A DNA stretch of 64,000 bases from assembly GCA_015501595.1 (NCBI GenBank), contig JADNRX010000005.1:186001-250000 (forward strand). The letters are read 5' to 3'. Shown piece after piece: positions 11,917 to 26,114 of this stretch. Within the stretch, counting starts at the first letter, position 1, and each line of letters begins with the position of its first letter. The notes under the pieces are model-generated. The model made no database searches, was not told where the DNA came from, and saw only the letters and a program-made list of their open reading frames with translations. Origin of the DNA: Hymenopellis radicata (taxonomy: Eukaryota; Basidiomycota; Agaricomycetes; Agaricales; Physalacriaceae). Both the position numbers and the translations under genes were made by a program.

Positions 11917-14525
11917 ATGATACGGGTTCGTCTGGCAATTATCTGTCAAAAGCTTGCAATAATTTTGGTATAGTTAACTCTACTGCTAACATGCGTTTCG
12001 CTGGTATTCGCCACAGCGTCGACATGGGGACCCTACCGACCTAACCTCTATTTTGGCCTGCGCCCACAAATTCCTCAATCGTTGATGACGGGTCTTATAT
12101 GGTACGGGGCGCATGACTTCCAGAGCGTTTCGCGGGCGCGGCACGCATGCTCGCAGGACGACGGGCTTGCGACATATACTTGGACATTCTACGATCCTTC
12201 GTCTGGCGGCTCACAGGTCCTCTCTGACCCATTCAACAATGTACACCTGACCACGTCGTTCCTGTTGACGCCCACCGGTTGGGCAGCACGCGTTCAAGGA
12301 GAGCCGATCGACGAAACGCGCCCGTCGCGCCCAGCATTGATATGGTATCTGGGTCTGGAGGGACTTGGCGCCCTTGACATGGATTCAGACGAAGAGGCCG
12401 AGTATGGCTGGGACGGAGACGAGGAAGTCAAGTTCAGTGGTGAAAGTGCCGGCTTAGGAGCGTTCACGGTGAGAATTGTGGAGGATCCCCACAGCACGCG
12501 CCTTACCCCAGGACCACGAGCGGGCGACTTCAAACATCGAATTGGCAAGACAACTTTCCTCGGTTCGCCCGTGCCCCCGGGAAACATATGGCAGGCAAAA
12601 GATGTCATCGTCCAGCGCTTGCTCAAGAATGCACAAGAGCTTTTGGCTCCGTTCGGAAAAGAGGGTCCGTTCCCCGAGCCAGCAGCCATTTTAGGTCTCC
12701 CGAATGACGTTTATACTGGAAGCAATCTCTACGCCGTACAAAAAATCTTCGATGGTCCGTTTTCCTTCGATATCTTCTACGAGGAGGGCAACGACAAGAA
12801 GATGACTTGTAAGAGTGTTATCAATTAGTGTCCGTTCTCACGATTCATCATCTTGCAGCAAGCGAACTCGATGTTGGCCTTGCACGCGTCAAGGAGACCT
12901 ATGATGCGCGTTTCACCGACGTATTCCCAGTGCCCGCAGACTTATGCCGGCAATCCCGACCTTCTCGCCTTCTCCGAAGCCATTACCGCCAACCTCATGG
13001 GCGGCGTCGGTTACTTCCACGGCCAATCCATTATTGACCGTTCCTTCTCCTTTGAATGGGACGAAGACGAAGACGACGCCTCCTCTTCAGAGTCTGGTCC
13101 TGAGCTCACAGATCCTATGACTCTTCTCACCGCCACACCCTCTCGTTCTTTCTTCCCTCGCGGGTTCTACTGGGACGAAGGCTTCCATCTCCTACATATT
13201 GGGCCGTGGGACGATGCTTTTGCCATGAAAATCCTTCAGAGCTGGATCGGCCTCATAGACAGTGATGGATGGGTCGCGCGCGAGCAGATCCTAGGCGAGG
13301 AGGCAAGGAGTAAAGTGCCACCAGAGTTCCAAGTTCAGGTGCCCAAGTATGCAAACCCGCCTACACTCGTCATGGCCATCACTGCCTATATTAAGCGTGT
13401 ACGCGCGCATGAGAACTCCGGCGAGGTGGACATGGGGGAATTGGGGATGGGAGACACTCAAGTGCTATTAGGCGGAAAGCAGGAGGTATCGTCCGCGCTG
13501 CAGCACGAGAGTGCTCTTGCGTCTCTCCGCTCGCTGTATGCCCCGTTGAAAAGGCATTACGATTGGTTCCGTAGGACTCAGCGTGGGTTAATTAAGCCAT
13601 ACGGCCGCAAAGCTAGGTCGCGCACTGAGGCGTACCGGTGGCGAGGCCGCAACTTGCAGCACGTACTTACATCGGGCATGGATGACTACCCACGCTCTCC
13701 TCCGCATGCTGGCGAGCTGCACCTAGACCTGATCTCCTGGATGGCCTACTTCACCCGTACGATGGGCGAGATTTCCAACTTCCTCGGTGAAACTGATGAT
13801 GCCGAATCTTTTGCGACCATTTATGATGCTATCAAGGGGAACATTGACGACCTGCACTGGGACGACGAATCTGGAATGTATTGCGATGCGTCTGTCGACG
13901 ATGAGGATGAGTCGATCCATGTGTGTCACAAAGGCTACTTGTCCCTTTTCCCATTTTTGCTCGAATTGGTGGATGTTGATTCGCCCAGGCTTGGTAAGAT
14001 TCTGGATCTGGTGAGGGATGAGGAGGAGCTGTGGAGTGACTATGGCTTAAGGAGTCTGAGCAAGAGTCATCCGGAGTTTGGGAAGGGCGAGAACTACTGG
14101 AAAGGTCCGGTGTGGGTGCAGATGAACTACTTGGCATTGAAGGCATTGCATAACGTGAGTCGCTCTCCTCAACTAGGTATCAACTCATATAACACATCTA
14201 TGCAGACATACGCCGCGTCCCCAGGACCGTATCAAGTGCGAGCGAGAGAGATATACGTCGAGTTGAGGAAGAATATTGTGGACAATGTATTCAAGGTTCG
14301 TCTGTCTTCGGTCTTTTCTCTGTAGTTCTTGTTTGATCGTTATGGAATCAAGGAGTACCAACGTACTGGCTATGTGTGGGAACAATACGACGCGTTAACA
14401 GGTGAAGGGAGGAGAAGCCATCCATTCACAGGATGGACGTCGTTGGTTACCCTTAGTGAGTCAATTTGCGTCGTCCCTAGGGCCTTTCACTGACCATGGA
14501 CCTAGTATTGTCGGAAAAGTACTAA
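11917..14525 (+). CDS. Mannosyl-oligosaccharide glucosidase (ER glucosidase I, GH63)
   Basis: Trims the terminal glucose of N-glycans in the ER. The family is clear from [58 protein letters not shown] and the C-terminal [17 protein letters not shown]. The start is a 9-base exon, ATG ATA CGG at 11917-11925, spliced (intron 11926-11973) to a hydrophobic stretch, giving [16 protein letters not shown], a signal peptide or anchor. Further introns lie at 12809-12858, 14155-14205, 14296-14352 and 14456-14505. One extra base near 12934 separates TDVFPVP from [12 protein letters not shown]; both sides are conserved, and no intron long enough fits there. Length of about 810 residues is normal for the family. 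Confidence 0.92.
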
Positions 14526-15436
14526 CTCAAGTTAATGTTGTGTATGATGGAATAGAACGGGCTGTGAGCACGTCTTCTTGTCTTCGAGCCGTCGATTGAA
14601 GCTAGAAAGTAAGCTTTACTTGTTCTCCTGGGGCCTCTTCGAAGCGTTTTTTGTACAAGCGTTCAAACGTTCCTTGACCCTGATGATCTTTTGGGCACAG
14701 GAAGATCGAATATCTTTCACAATGTCCAGAACGTAGGAATATTACTTTGCAGGAACTCTAGGAATCATATTCTTGGCCTGACACGTCTCCAACTGAACCA
14801 CGTTCGTGGAGTTATTTGCCCATTGGCGTATAGTAACCTTTGCCGGATTGATACGATGCGGAAGTGATGCGGAAGGCAGTGAACCCCTCGGGCCTCGAGT
14901 ACGGAACGTTGCATGTAGCACTGAATGCTAAAATTTTGGCGCCGAGAGAAGGCCGATATCTGATTCCGTTTCCGTTCCCCTTTCCATATATTCCACGTCA
15001 AAGTGGGATAGAAAGACGGATTCAGGCAGGAGATAAGGTGCTCGGAAGATGACAGGGAAAATGAGGAATGGCAATATTAGGAGCGGATATAAGGATAGCA
15101 CGTTTGCGGAAGGAGGAATCAGTTTCCAAGTCGACTGTACGTGCGGCTCTGTGCCACGACCATCAAGACGCCCTCCTCGTTTACCCTTTCGTTGTCCTCC
15201 CGCAAAGTCCATCGCACAAGTTGGATTTGTGAATCAATCAGCGAAGCCCCTACTGAGTTGGAGAGCGACCTTGATCAGAAGCGACATCATAGACCTCGTG
15301 CGCCCTTGAGCAGAACCCACAGTTCTCCTTGTCTCATATCAACCACCACCACTGCCCCCGTCCACGTTCATCTGCTAAAGTAAGTCCTTGCTCACTGTCA
15401 AATACGGCGCGCTCACCATCGTCGCCGTTCTGCAGC
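14526..15436 (+). promoter_or_regulatory. Intergenic/5' region of the UGP gene
   Basis: About 0.9 kb with no supported coding frame. The last part is pyrimidine-rich and contains a GTAAGT donor near 15379 and a CTGCAG acceptor directly before the UGP start codon, consistent with an intron in the 5' untranslated region. That reading is inference. Confidence 0.4.
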
Positions 15437-17455
<2,019 letters not shown>

Positions 17456-17923
17456 TGAATGAATGCGTATACCCGTGGGGCGGAAGACAGCGAAGGATAA
17501 TTTTACAATAATGGACTTTGTGATAGATGAGGAAATGGACTACTATAAGATTTTGCTATCCAGTGTTTATTTCTGGTAGCAGATGTTACATTTACACACA
17601 CGGTTGGACACGGCGGTGGCGTCACCTGAGGACGATTAAATTTGTGAAGCTGGTGAGAACTGGGAGTGTATTTCGAGGAGGTTCTTAGTACTTTCGCGCG
17701 TGAGTTCCCCTCTGTGCGGATCAGCCGAGACATCTCCCTGCTCAACAAGAACAAATGTTATATGCCATCTGGGTCGCGGCGTTATGACTACTACGCTTCA
17801 TTTGTTATTACATCACTTCAACCACCTCAACGGGTAACAGGTTACATCCTGCCACGACAAACTTGAAGTTCTTATGACAAGCAGGCCCATTTCCATAAGT
17901 TTTGACGATCTCCCTGGCTCAAG

Positions 17924-18861
17924 ATGTCAAGCAAACCCGTGCAGGTAGATAACTTTGATGACTTTGACGGTATGCAGTACAACCGTCGTTGTTCAATGTG
18001 GGCTAATCCTTTGTAGATGTACTTGACGAATTCCATACCAACTCACTGCCGGCCTCCTCATCTCGCCCTCGAGCCAACACTCGCATCGAACCACCGCGCC
18101 CGACTGCGCATGAGGACGAGCTAGAGTCGTCTGCGTTCGCACGCGAGCTGGCGCAGGGGATGGAGAACCTAATGAAAGAATTGGGCACGCAAGCGGGCGT
18201 GGACGACGCGGGAAAAGGTGAACTGCCAAAGTCCATGGACGAGAAAACAAAAACCAGCGGGACTGAGACTCCTCGACCAAATGACTTCCAGTCCACCATC
18301 CAAGAAACGATGCGTAAGCTCAGAGAGGGCGGTAACAGCGATACGGTGCGCTTCAAATCGAACAGATTAACATATCTCCCACTAATCATGATTTCGTAGA
18401 GTGATCCTGAATTGCAATCCATCGAAGCTATGCTTAAGGATCTGGGCATGGGTGAGGACGGCGGCGACGAGAACGAGATGGCCAATGTCCTTGAAACGAT
18501 GATGAGCCAGCTCATGTCTAAAGACATTCTCTACGAGCCACTCAAGGAGCTACACGGCAAGTTCCCTGCGTACCTCGCCACCCTTCCGAAGAACGAAGAC
18601 AGGGAGCGGTATGAGAAGCAGAGCAACTGCGTTGGGGAGGTTCTAAAGGTGTTTGAGGCGCCGGGATACAGCGATAGCAAAGTGTTCGATGTCAAGAGAG
18701 TGACAGATTTGATGAGCGAGGTACTGTCTATTGCTCTTCATGAAGTTCTAGAGTCGTGCTGATTTCGTTGGAAGATGCAATCGTACGGCTCACCCCCAGA
18801 GGCCATTATGGGTCCCGGACTCGAGGGTATGCCGCAGTTAAGCGACTGTGTTCTCATGTAA
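17924..18861 (+). CDS. PEX19: Peroxisomal membrane-protein receptor/chaperone PEX19
   Basis: Binds peroxisomal membrane proteins in the cytosol and delivers them to PEX3. Exon 1 (MSSKPVQVDNFDDFD) joins DVLDEF after a short intron; the N-terminal acidic region matches the PEX3-binding part of the family. The core helical domain includes MMSQLMSKDILYEPLKEL, FPAYLATLPK and a GYSDSKVFDVKRV segment. A final intron (18720-18774) is followed by GPGLEGMPQLSDCVLM and a stop. The C-terminal CVLM is a CaaX farnesylation box, as expected for PEX19. About 280 residues. Confidence 0.94.
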
Positions 18862-19476
18862 ATGAGACTATCCGGGCAGAACAACGTGTACATTATTCAA
18901 TCGCATGCTCTTCCTGTGCTCTTCTTCTTCAGACGATCATCTCGAGACGACGTAGCTTGTTCGTCAACTTTCATTGAAGCATTCTAGATGTCGTCGTCCT
19001 CTGAGCTGTGGGATGAGGTCTATCCTCCGAAAAGCTCGTCGAACGCGACACCATTTCTGTGAAGCTTTCTAAGTACGGCGAGACAGAGGCCATATAGTAT
19101 GAAACAGGACATTACCTTCGCACCTTGAGTTGTATTAATCGATGGCCTAGGATCATCCAGCATGCCGCACACCTATTCTATTCAGCTTGAGACTAGAGTC
19201 GTACATTGAACGCCCATCTATGATGGCCGTCCCACAGGCGTGGCGGTATGTACCACCATCATGGTACTTTGCGAAGCTGAAGATTCACGTTCGTTCAATA
19301 CAGGAATGAGCGCCACAGGGAAAGTCATTCCGCGTGCCATCACAAACCAAATATTCAATTCAAGATCACCGCAGTATACAGTTACAACAAATAGATAGAA
19401 ACACACATACAGCTATTTGACCAGAAAGTCCGCTGACCTACAGTGTACGATGAGGAGCATCACGAGACGGCGTCGA
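18862..19476. other. Intergenic between convergent PEX19 and peroxiredoxin genes
   Basis: About 0.6 kb between two 3' ends. No open frame with protein-like composition and no RNA gene is visible; part is probably 3' untranslated sequence of both genes. Confidence 0.4.
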
Positions 19477-20344
19477 TTACGACGCCAACTGCTTGATAAA
19501 TTCGAGCGCCAGCGTGGGACTGCAGGCATGATAGTAGTCAGCAGGTGGGGGACGACCAACGAGTCAGAAACACAAACCTGTCCTTTGGCTTGACTGGCAA
19601 TTTCTTGTCAATCAACTTGCCCCCTTTCTCGAAGATGAAGTGACTGCGAGCGGTCTTGGTCTTCCCAGCTCCCAAAGCCGAGATGAGCTCCCGCTTCGGA
19701 TCTGAGAGGAGAGGATAGGGAAGGGAGTGCTGATGTCATGTTGATTAGAACAGAATCCAGTACAATTCGTTTAAATCAAACCTTGGATTGCCATTTGGTC
19801 TGTGCAGTCGGCGAGTCGGCGCTGAGACAGTACACGTCGTAGTCGACGGAAGTGAAGTCCGGGTGGACATCACGGAAGCCGCACGCTTGCGTCGTGCATC
19901 CCGCTATCAGCTGATCATAAGTGGTTGAACAATGGACGTCGGTGTTGAAGACAAACGTGTAGCGGCTTTGGGGACCAAGAAAATCACGACGCCCTTTTCA
20001 GCAGTGAGCGTATCGACCTGGACGTCTTCTCCCTTCTCGTCCTGCACAGTTATCGCAGGCAAAACATCGCCAATGTTGAATGTTTTCTCGGGCTCTTCTT
20101 CTGTCTTGGCCTATAATGGAGAACTAACGATGAGATCTGCAGAATAAAGGAGAATAGAGACTACCTTTTTCTTGACAGAGGCCTTGCCTTCGCCTTCGGT
20201 CTCCTCGCCGCCTTCGGTGTCCTTGGTTCGCTTTTTGGGAGCAGCCTTGGGCTTGGGCTGGGGTGCATCTTCAGAGGCTGATGACTTGATCCTGGACGAG
20301 CGACGGGGTGGCTCGTCACTTTCTTTCTTGGCACGAGGAGGCAT
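19477..20344 (-). CDS. Peroxiredoxin, PrxQ/BCP type, probably nuclear (Dot5-like)
   Basis: Thiol peroxidase reducing hydroperoxides. The N-terminus is unusually basic and Pro/Ser-rich (MPPRAKKESDEPPRRSSRIK, then KPKAAPKKRTK), like the nuclear Dot5 group. The catalytic segment is completed by splicing an intron inside it: FLVPKAATP joins GCTTQACGFR. This gives the peroxidatic cysteine in TPGC and a second cysteine five residues later, the PrxQ atypical 2-Cys arrangement. Later segments LSADSPTAQTKWQ and PYPLLSDPK fit the fold. It ends LEFIKQLAS. Nuclear location is inferred from the basic tail. Confidence 0.9.
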
Positions 20345-20841
20345 AGTTGGAGGCAGAAGGCAAGGAAAAAAGGATAAGAGACACGATGGAAAACCGCGCG
20401 CCTGTCAACACTGTTGATCAGACTCCGGTCCCACGACTCCGTCACGCGCTCGGTCAGCTGACTAACACGCTCACCTTCTCGAACATTGTCAAGACTCAAC
20501 AAGTCGGGGCGTCCAACAGCACTCGGGAGAAGAACTCTGTTCAACAGCAGAAGCTGTGTTACACGACATCTGGCTGCACTGAGGTTCAGAAATTAGTGGG
20601 ACAGTAGGGAACAAGACTTTCCCCGACCTTGGGAACGGTGGTCTACTCAGTGTCAAAAGAGGTTGCCAGCCAGGAGCCTTTCACATACGAGAGGATCAGA
20701 AAAATGTCTGTCGTACCAGATTGCTTGAAGAAATGTCGATTTGGATTACTGTAGTTTGTAGGACACGGCAAGACAACAACTTGATATACAATTCTCAATA
20801 TTTCACCGGTTTCCAAGAAACTTACATGTTGAAGATACAGA

Positions 20842-21950
20842 TCACCAAAGCTGAAAAGATCAGTTAGCTGGAGAAGCTAGAATTGATAAAGTGCACATAC
20901 ATTGTTCAGGTTATCCTGGCCTCCAGGACCTTCTCGGACCCTGCGAAAAAAGTGAGCTGGATGTATTTGCTATTGCAAGTTGAAGTTAACGCACCGTCGC
21001 GTAGGTTTGAATTCCTCAGGTGGAACATCAGTGTCCCACAAGCTGCCTACAGAGCTTTTCCCTCCTGGTTCGGTCCTTACGCGACTAGACAAGCATATGA
21101 GTGTACGACTACTAGATTTTGTGAGATGCGTACCGGGAGGGCTTCACATTCGAAGAAAACTGAATTCCCATTTCCTCTTCTTCTTCGTCTTGTTCAACTT
21201 TTGGTTCATCTACTGCAGTGGTATCGGCGGCTTTGACCTAATGATAGTCAGTGGTTGTGATTGCCGAGGTGCGAAATGAAGTGCATACACCGTGCTTAGG
21301 GGGTGCGCGCGAAAGAGCATCCTCTTCGCCTTGGAAGTCTTGTCCGAAGATATCAGTGTGGGGTCCGCCGGGTGCGGTCCGAACGCGACGTGTGGGCTTG
21401 AACGCGTCGGAATCATCGTCTAGTCATGGTAAACACAGGCTTGAGATGACACGGTAAATAGAGCACACCAACGACAGGCGACGTGACAGCAGCAGTCGTG
21501 GCGCTGGCAGGTTCAGCGGAGAGTGGCGGAGAAAAGGACCCAATTTTGGCATATTCTGGCGAAGGAATGCTAAATGAAGTAGAATAACATGAGGTGGATA
21601 TGCATAATTACGAGGCAGCTTGTGAATGTTGGCAAAGCTGGTGTCAACAGTTATGCCGGTGTACCTTTCGGAGGCAAACTCTTAAACGGACGCGTTTAGT
21701 GACATGGAGAAGACTCACTTGAGGAACTCGATGAGAGAGCGCTTGGTGAAGACAATGTCGACATCGTCCCAGTCGAGCATTCCTGTTGGAAAAATATTAG
21801 CAAGAAGGCATTCAAAGGAGCTGTATAAACGCACCGAGACCAGAGGACCATTCCTTTTCTTTAGCCATGTTAATGGCGGCAGACGGAGTGAATCTAGTAG
21901 ACATTAGGAAATTCGTTGACTGTCATGAAAAACGCGTACGTGGTAGACAT
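20842..21950 (-). CDS. Conserved fungal protein with three RVRxxPGG repeats, function unknown
   Basis: A many-exon gene. Exon 1 is MSTT; it joins FTPSAAINMAKEKEWSSG, then MLDWDDVDIVFTKRSLIEFL, then a stretch ending ITVDTSFANIHKLP. Three later exons carry repeats of one short motif: TRRVRTAPGGPHTDIFG, RVRTEPGGKSSVGSLWD and TRRVREGPGGQDNLNNLW. An acidic segment (EQDEEEEEMGIQFSS) separates the first two. The protein ends NNLW at 20842. No catalytic residues are obvious. The R-x-V-R-x-x-P-G-G plus I-F-G/L-W pattern looks like repeated short linear binding motifs; short PGG-x-S motifs are found in HN1/Jupiter-type microtubule-associated proteins, but that link is only a guess. Some exon borders are uncertain. 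Confidence 0.7.
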
Positions 21951-22058
21951 CGAGTGGTTGCTACTGAAAGAGATTGGGTGATGATGGGTAGTTGACAAGG
22001 TGTCACAACCCTAAAGTGACTGTAACCGCATTCCGATAGTGCCGAAGTCTCATCCAAA

Positions 22059-22833
22059 ATGCTACGCTCATTGTCTACTCGCTGTCTGCGGCGTCACGCG
22101 TTGCGACGGTGGTATACATCGAGCAGCGTTCTGCCGTCCAATGCCTACACCCACGGGGATCCATCCAACCCTGCGGTCTCAACCACTCCGGACGTTCCAA
22201 CTGACCAACGGCGCGCGCTAGACAGCGCCCTGCGCGTCGACCAAGCTGGAGAGATAGCAGCGACATGGATATACAAGGGGCAGATACTAATTCTGGGGCG
22301 TGACAAAAAGTTGGAACCCATGCTGCAGGTTTGCCTCGTCTTCATTGACATCGTTCACGATTGATTGACTGGTAGGAAATGCTTCAACAAGAGGAGAAGC
22401 ACCTCGCGGTCATGAATAAATTGCAACTTCAACACAACGTTCGGCCAACGATACTTACAGAGGTCGCCAAAGTTGCCGGCTTTGGGCTGGGGGCGGTCAC
22501 CGCATTGATGGGTAAAGAATCTGCGATGGCATGCACGGAAGCGGTTGAGACCGTTATTGGAGAGCATTACGACGAGTGCGTTGACATGTGTTGAAAGTAT
22601 TACTTGATCTTACGTGCACCTCTAGCCAATTGAAAGAGATGGCTCAACTTGGTCAGGATCACCCAAGTGTGCCGCTGCTGCAGGATGTCATACGCGAGTT
22701 TAGAGACGACGAACTCGAACACCTAGACACCGCAGTCAAGAACTTTGCTCAGCGCGCACCCGCGCATGCACTGTTGAGTACCTTGGTCGGCGCTGGCTGC
22801 AAGGTAGCGATTGAACTTTGCAAAAGGGTGTAG
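22059..22833 (+). CDS. COQ7: Demethoxyubiquinone hydroxylase COQ7 (CAT5)
   Basis: Di-iron hydroxylase for the penultimate step of ubiquinone synthesis, on the matrix side of the inner mitochondrial membrane. The N-terminus is Arg-rich without acids (MLRSLSTRCLRRHALRRWY), a mitochondrial presequence. The mature part starts with LDSALRVDQAGEIAATWIY, giving the first iron ligand Glu. The other ligands lie in QQEEKHLAV, CTEAVETVIGEHY and RDDELEHLDTAV. The hydrophobic FGLGAVTALMG follows family expectation. Two introns (about 22329-22377 and 22577-22627). It ends VAIELCKRV at 22833, about 20 bases from the convergent neighbour. Confidence 0.95.
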
Positions 22834-22852
22834 ACACCATGTATTGTTGTTA

Positions 22853-23289
22853 CTACTTTGTTTTCTGGTCCAGTACATCTGATTTAAGCGCTCCCTTCCA
22901 CTTGTAACGGCTCTATGCGAGGGTTAGCCATACTCATATCGACAAAGACAAGGAGACTGACATCACCGTACGAGGCTATTCCGTATATGACGGTCGGGAC
23001 AGCAATGACATAGACAAAGAAGAAACGGGCATTGGCGGGCGTCCATCGGAACCGCTTGTACTGAGTTTCACGCTGGCATAAGGCATTCAGCGACGAGCAG
23101 AACGACGCGGATGCAGCCAACTCACAAATTGGTCAAACCGTTCAACTGCTGGGTCGGTCATCTGCAAAGAATGAATATTACGGAGCTCTGGACACAGTCA
23201 ACACTGACTCTGAATGGACCTATAACGCCATGTCAGCCACAGAAAATGAAGATAAATGTAAACTTGCCGTGTCCATTTCCGCCAGCCAT
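22853..23289 (-). CDS. Complex I B4-type (NDUFB4-like) accessory subunit, with GC-AG intron and microexon
   Basis: A small inner-membrane protein. Proposed exons: 23268-23289 (MAGGNGH plus one base), an 11-nt exon 23209-23219 (completing GPFR), then a third exon from 23161 (MTDPAVERFDQF), then RETQYKRFRWTPANARFFF with one membrane helix (VYVIAVPTVIYGIASYGD), and a last exon SRYKWKGALKSDVLDQKTK ending at 22853. Intron 1 (23220-23267) starts GCAAGT, a GC-AG intron. The joined start MAGGNGHGPFRMTDPAVERF resembles the MAGG..GHG N-terminus of fungal B4-like subunits. The gene is convergent with COQ7. Family assignment is by overall pattern, so moderate. Confidence 0.75.
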
Positions 23290-23354
23290 GATGGAATCAA
23301 GTAAAGTCGTTGTTTGGTCTTTGTTTACCTTCATCTTTTCCTTCAACCCCCACC

Positions 23355-26114
23355 ATGGCCTACAATCGCGAATGGGACAGAGGAAAGGACTCATGGTCCG
23401 ATAATAACCCCCAATCCTGGCATGGCGCAGGCGCTGCCGTACGCCGCGAGAAGACGAATATTTTGGCGACAACAAACGCCGCAAATTCAATGCAGGAGTT
23501 CGCCCATCTCTCTCGACTTTCGAACACTGTCTGATTGCTACACAGGGATATCAAGGATACGACACAAATGCTACCCCAGATGACCATGGTAATCACCACA
23601 ACGCTGCAGGTGGCGCATTCTCCAAGAAACAGCGAATGCAGCCCTCAGAGCCCAGCCCGCATGTAATCTTCCTAGGCTTGGACACAGACTTTACCGAGGC
23701 TGACGTGCGTGTCAACTCTCCTTGGGCCGATTCCAGCTCACTCCATTTCCAGCTTCAAGCATATCTGTCCTCCAATGGCTGCAGCGTGGAGACAGTCACA
23801 ATCATCCGAGAGAGATCAACAGGCACTTGCGCATTTATATCTTCCTTGACGCGTGCATTAACATACTTCGCCATTCGCTTTCTCAAGGTGCTTCAAAGGG
23901 CTTTGGCTTCGCCCAGTTTGCCTCCACCGAGCATGCGAGGGCCTTTGTCGATCCACTATTCCCTTTCATCCAAGTACCGCCTCCTGCCGCTCACGGGGGC
24001 ACGGCCACCATGGCTTTTTACAAGGCATTGGAGGCAGGACAACCGACGAATGGTCGACGTGTCAAAATAGACTTTTCGCAGAGTGCCACGCCTCACGAGC
24101 GTCGCGCCAACAGAGCCAATGTCAACGACGGAACGCGTGACATCGGCAACTCTCAATCTGCCTTACTCCTTTTCCGCGGTTTGGATGCCTTATCTGGTCC
24201 TCAGGCTATTCACCAAGCTATGAGAAATTCGTCTGGGGTGGGCAAGGAAGGCGCTAAGGGTATGAAGAGGATCATACTCATCAAAGATCGAGCGACCATG
24301 GCAAGCTTTGGTTTCGCGTTCGTTGAATTTGTGGATGTCCAAGTAAGCTTCATTTTTCTTGTCCTAAAAGCCATCTTACGCCGATTGGTTAGTCGGCGGC
24401 TGCGGTTTTGGCAGCCACCATGTCACCCCAAATCCATCCATCTGGATTTCGGATTTCGGATGTTCCCGTCGCTGCTTCCTTTGGCCATTCCGAATCTTTT
24501 CAACCCATTGACAACGTCATGCTCCGTGATGATGCTTGCATACCTTCGTCGCTGGTGTTGGGAGGAATGGAAGGACATTGGGTCCGTTATTGGGACGAGA
24601 GCTCTACTCTCGCCATGCTCGAGTTCCAGGTCGCTTCTCCGGCAGCGGCTGTCAATACGAAAGAACGCAAGGAAAAGAAGAAAGTGAAAGGTTAGGTGAC
24701 TGCTTTACTCATCATAGGCTTCGCTCAACTTTTCTCAGATGTTGCCAAACCTCTCGCGCAGGCAGTCCCATCTGCTATAACGGTCTCATCCAAGCCTATG
24801 ACTCTCAACTTCAACAAGGGCCCCATAAAGATAAACCCTGGTAAGTATGCTTATAATGATAGTTGGTAATTATTCATCCTGGAACAGCTGCAGGTGGAGG
24901 CCTCAAGACTTCGGTGCTTGGTTTCTCTGCCGACGACGACGAGCCCGAGGAAGATGATGCTTCTAGAAAAGGTGGGTATCGGAATCACTTCTAGGACTCG
25001 ATAGTAATAACCCACTTAGCTGGACCATCTAAACCTTCTCATATCGTCAGTAAGAAGGTACGTCAACTCATTGAGACATCCCGATACACCTCCTTGTCAT
25101 CGGCACCTTAACCCTACATTTTAGACTGCCACGAATATCACCAAGTGGAATCAAGTCCAGGAGGAGTTGTCTCAAGTCAGCGCCGCACCGACCCAGGTTT
25201 CCGCACCGGTGATCATTATCTTTTGGCTCTCTTGGTTGCCATTCGGACCGACGGAATTCTTACCATTTGTATCCTCCTACACAGGCAAAAGTGGCGATTG
25301 AACCTCTGGTGACACGAACTCCATCGGCAACAGTGAAGGATACCGCAACTGCGGAGGCCGATTTCGAGTTTGCCGACCAGAATACGAAGAGCTGCCTGCT
25401 CTGTTCGCGACAATTCAAATCGGTGGATCAACTGAAGCGACACAACAAGGAATCGGATTTGCATAAGGCTCGCGTCCTTCCCTCTGGTGTTCTGTCTGCG
25501 TTCTGTGACTGGGCTAACCTCTGTCTTTTCCCTTTGTTTTACCATTGTGCAGACGAACCTCAAGGACCCGGCGTTACGAGAAACCGCGCGGCAGAAGGTG
25601 CTCAAGGCGCAAGCTCCTAAATACCGTGATCGAGCGTCCGAACGTCGAGTGTTGTTCAACCAACCTGACGCGCCCATGCCAGAGACGACCCAGACATCAA
25701 AACCGATGGCTAAGCGTGAGGCCAGCGGACCACCGCGGCCTCCGACTCCTCCGCCTGCACCTCTGAATCCCGGAGAAGATACCAATAATGTTGGGAACAA
25801 GCTTCTCAAGATGATGGGATGGACTGAAGGCACTGGCTTGGGTACCAGTGGTGAAGGCCGCGTTGATCCAATGTACGCTCTTCCGACGACCCGGCCGTAC
25901 AAAACTTGACTACCTGTTTCAGTAAAACAGAGATATACGCAGAGGGTGTGGGTCTAGGCGCGAGCAAAGGCAAAGAAGTCGGCAAGTACGCAGATGGCTA
26001 CTCGGGCTATGTCTCTATGGCGCAGGATGCGGTAATTTTCGTGGCACCAATATCTAAACTAACCATTACTTACTCCTTCCGCCATTATAGGCACGGGAGA
26101 GATATGGATCTTGA
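23355..26114 (+). CDS. RBM5/RBM10-like splicing factor (RRM, zinc finger, G-patch)
   Basis: Starts MAYNREWDRGKDSWSDN with an Arg/Asp/Trp-rich head. An RRM follows (HVIFLGLDTDFTEADLQAYL, then SKGFGFAQF). A second, weaker RRM-like block holds RIILIKDRATMASFGFAF. Near the C-terminus are a C2H2 finger (CLLCSRQFKSVDQLKRH, ending DLH) and a G-patch (NNVGNKLLKMMGWTEGTGLG, then GLGASKG). It ends AARERYGS at 26114. The order RRM, zinc finger, G-patch matches RBM5/RBM10-type alternative-splicing regulators associated with the U2 snRNP step; the G-patch would recruit a DEAH helicase. About ten introns; some borders in the middle (24360-25260) are approximate. Confidence 0.85.

Noticed and set aside
11685..12044. 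119-codon frame before the GH63 gene
   Set aside because: No protein-like features. It overlaps the proposed first exon and intron of GH63 in another frame.
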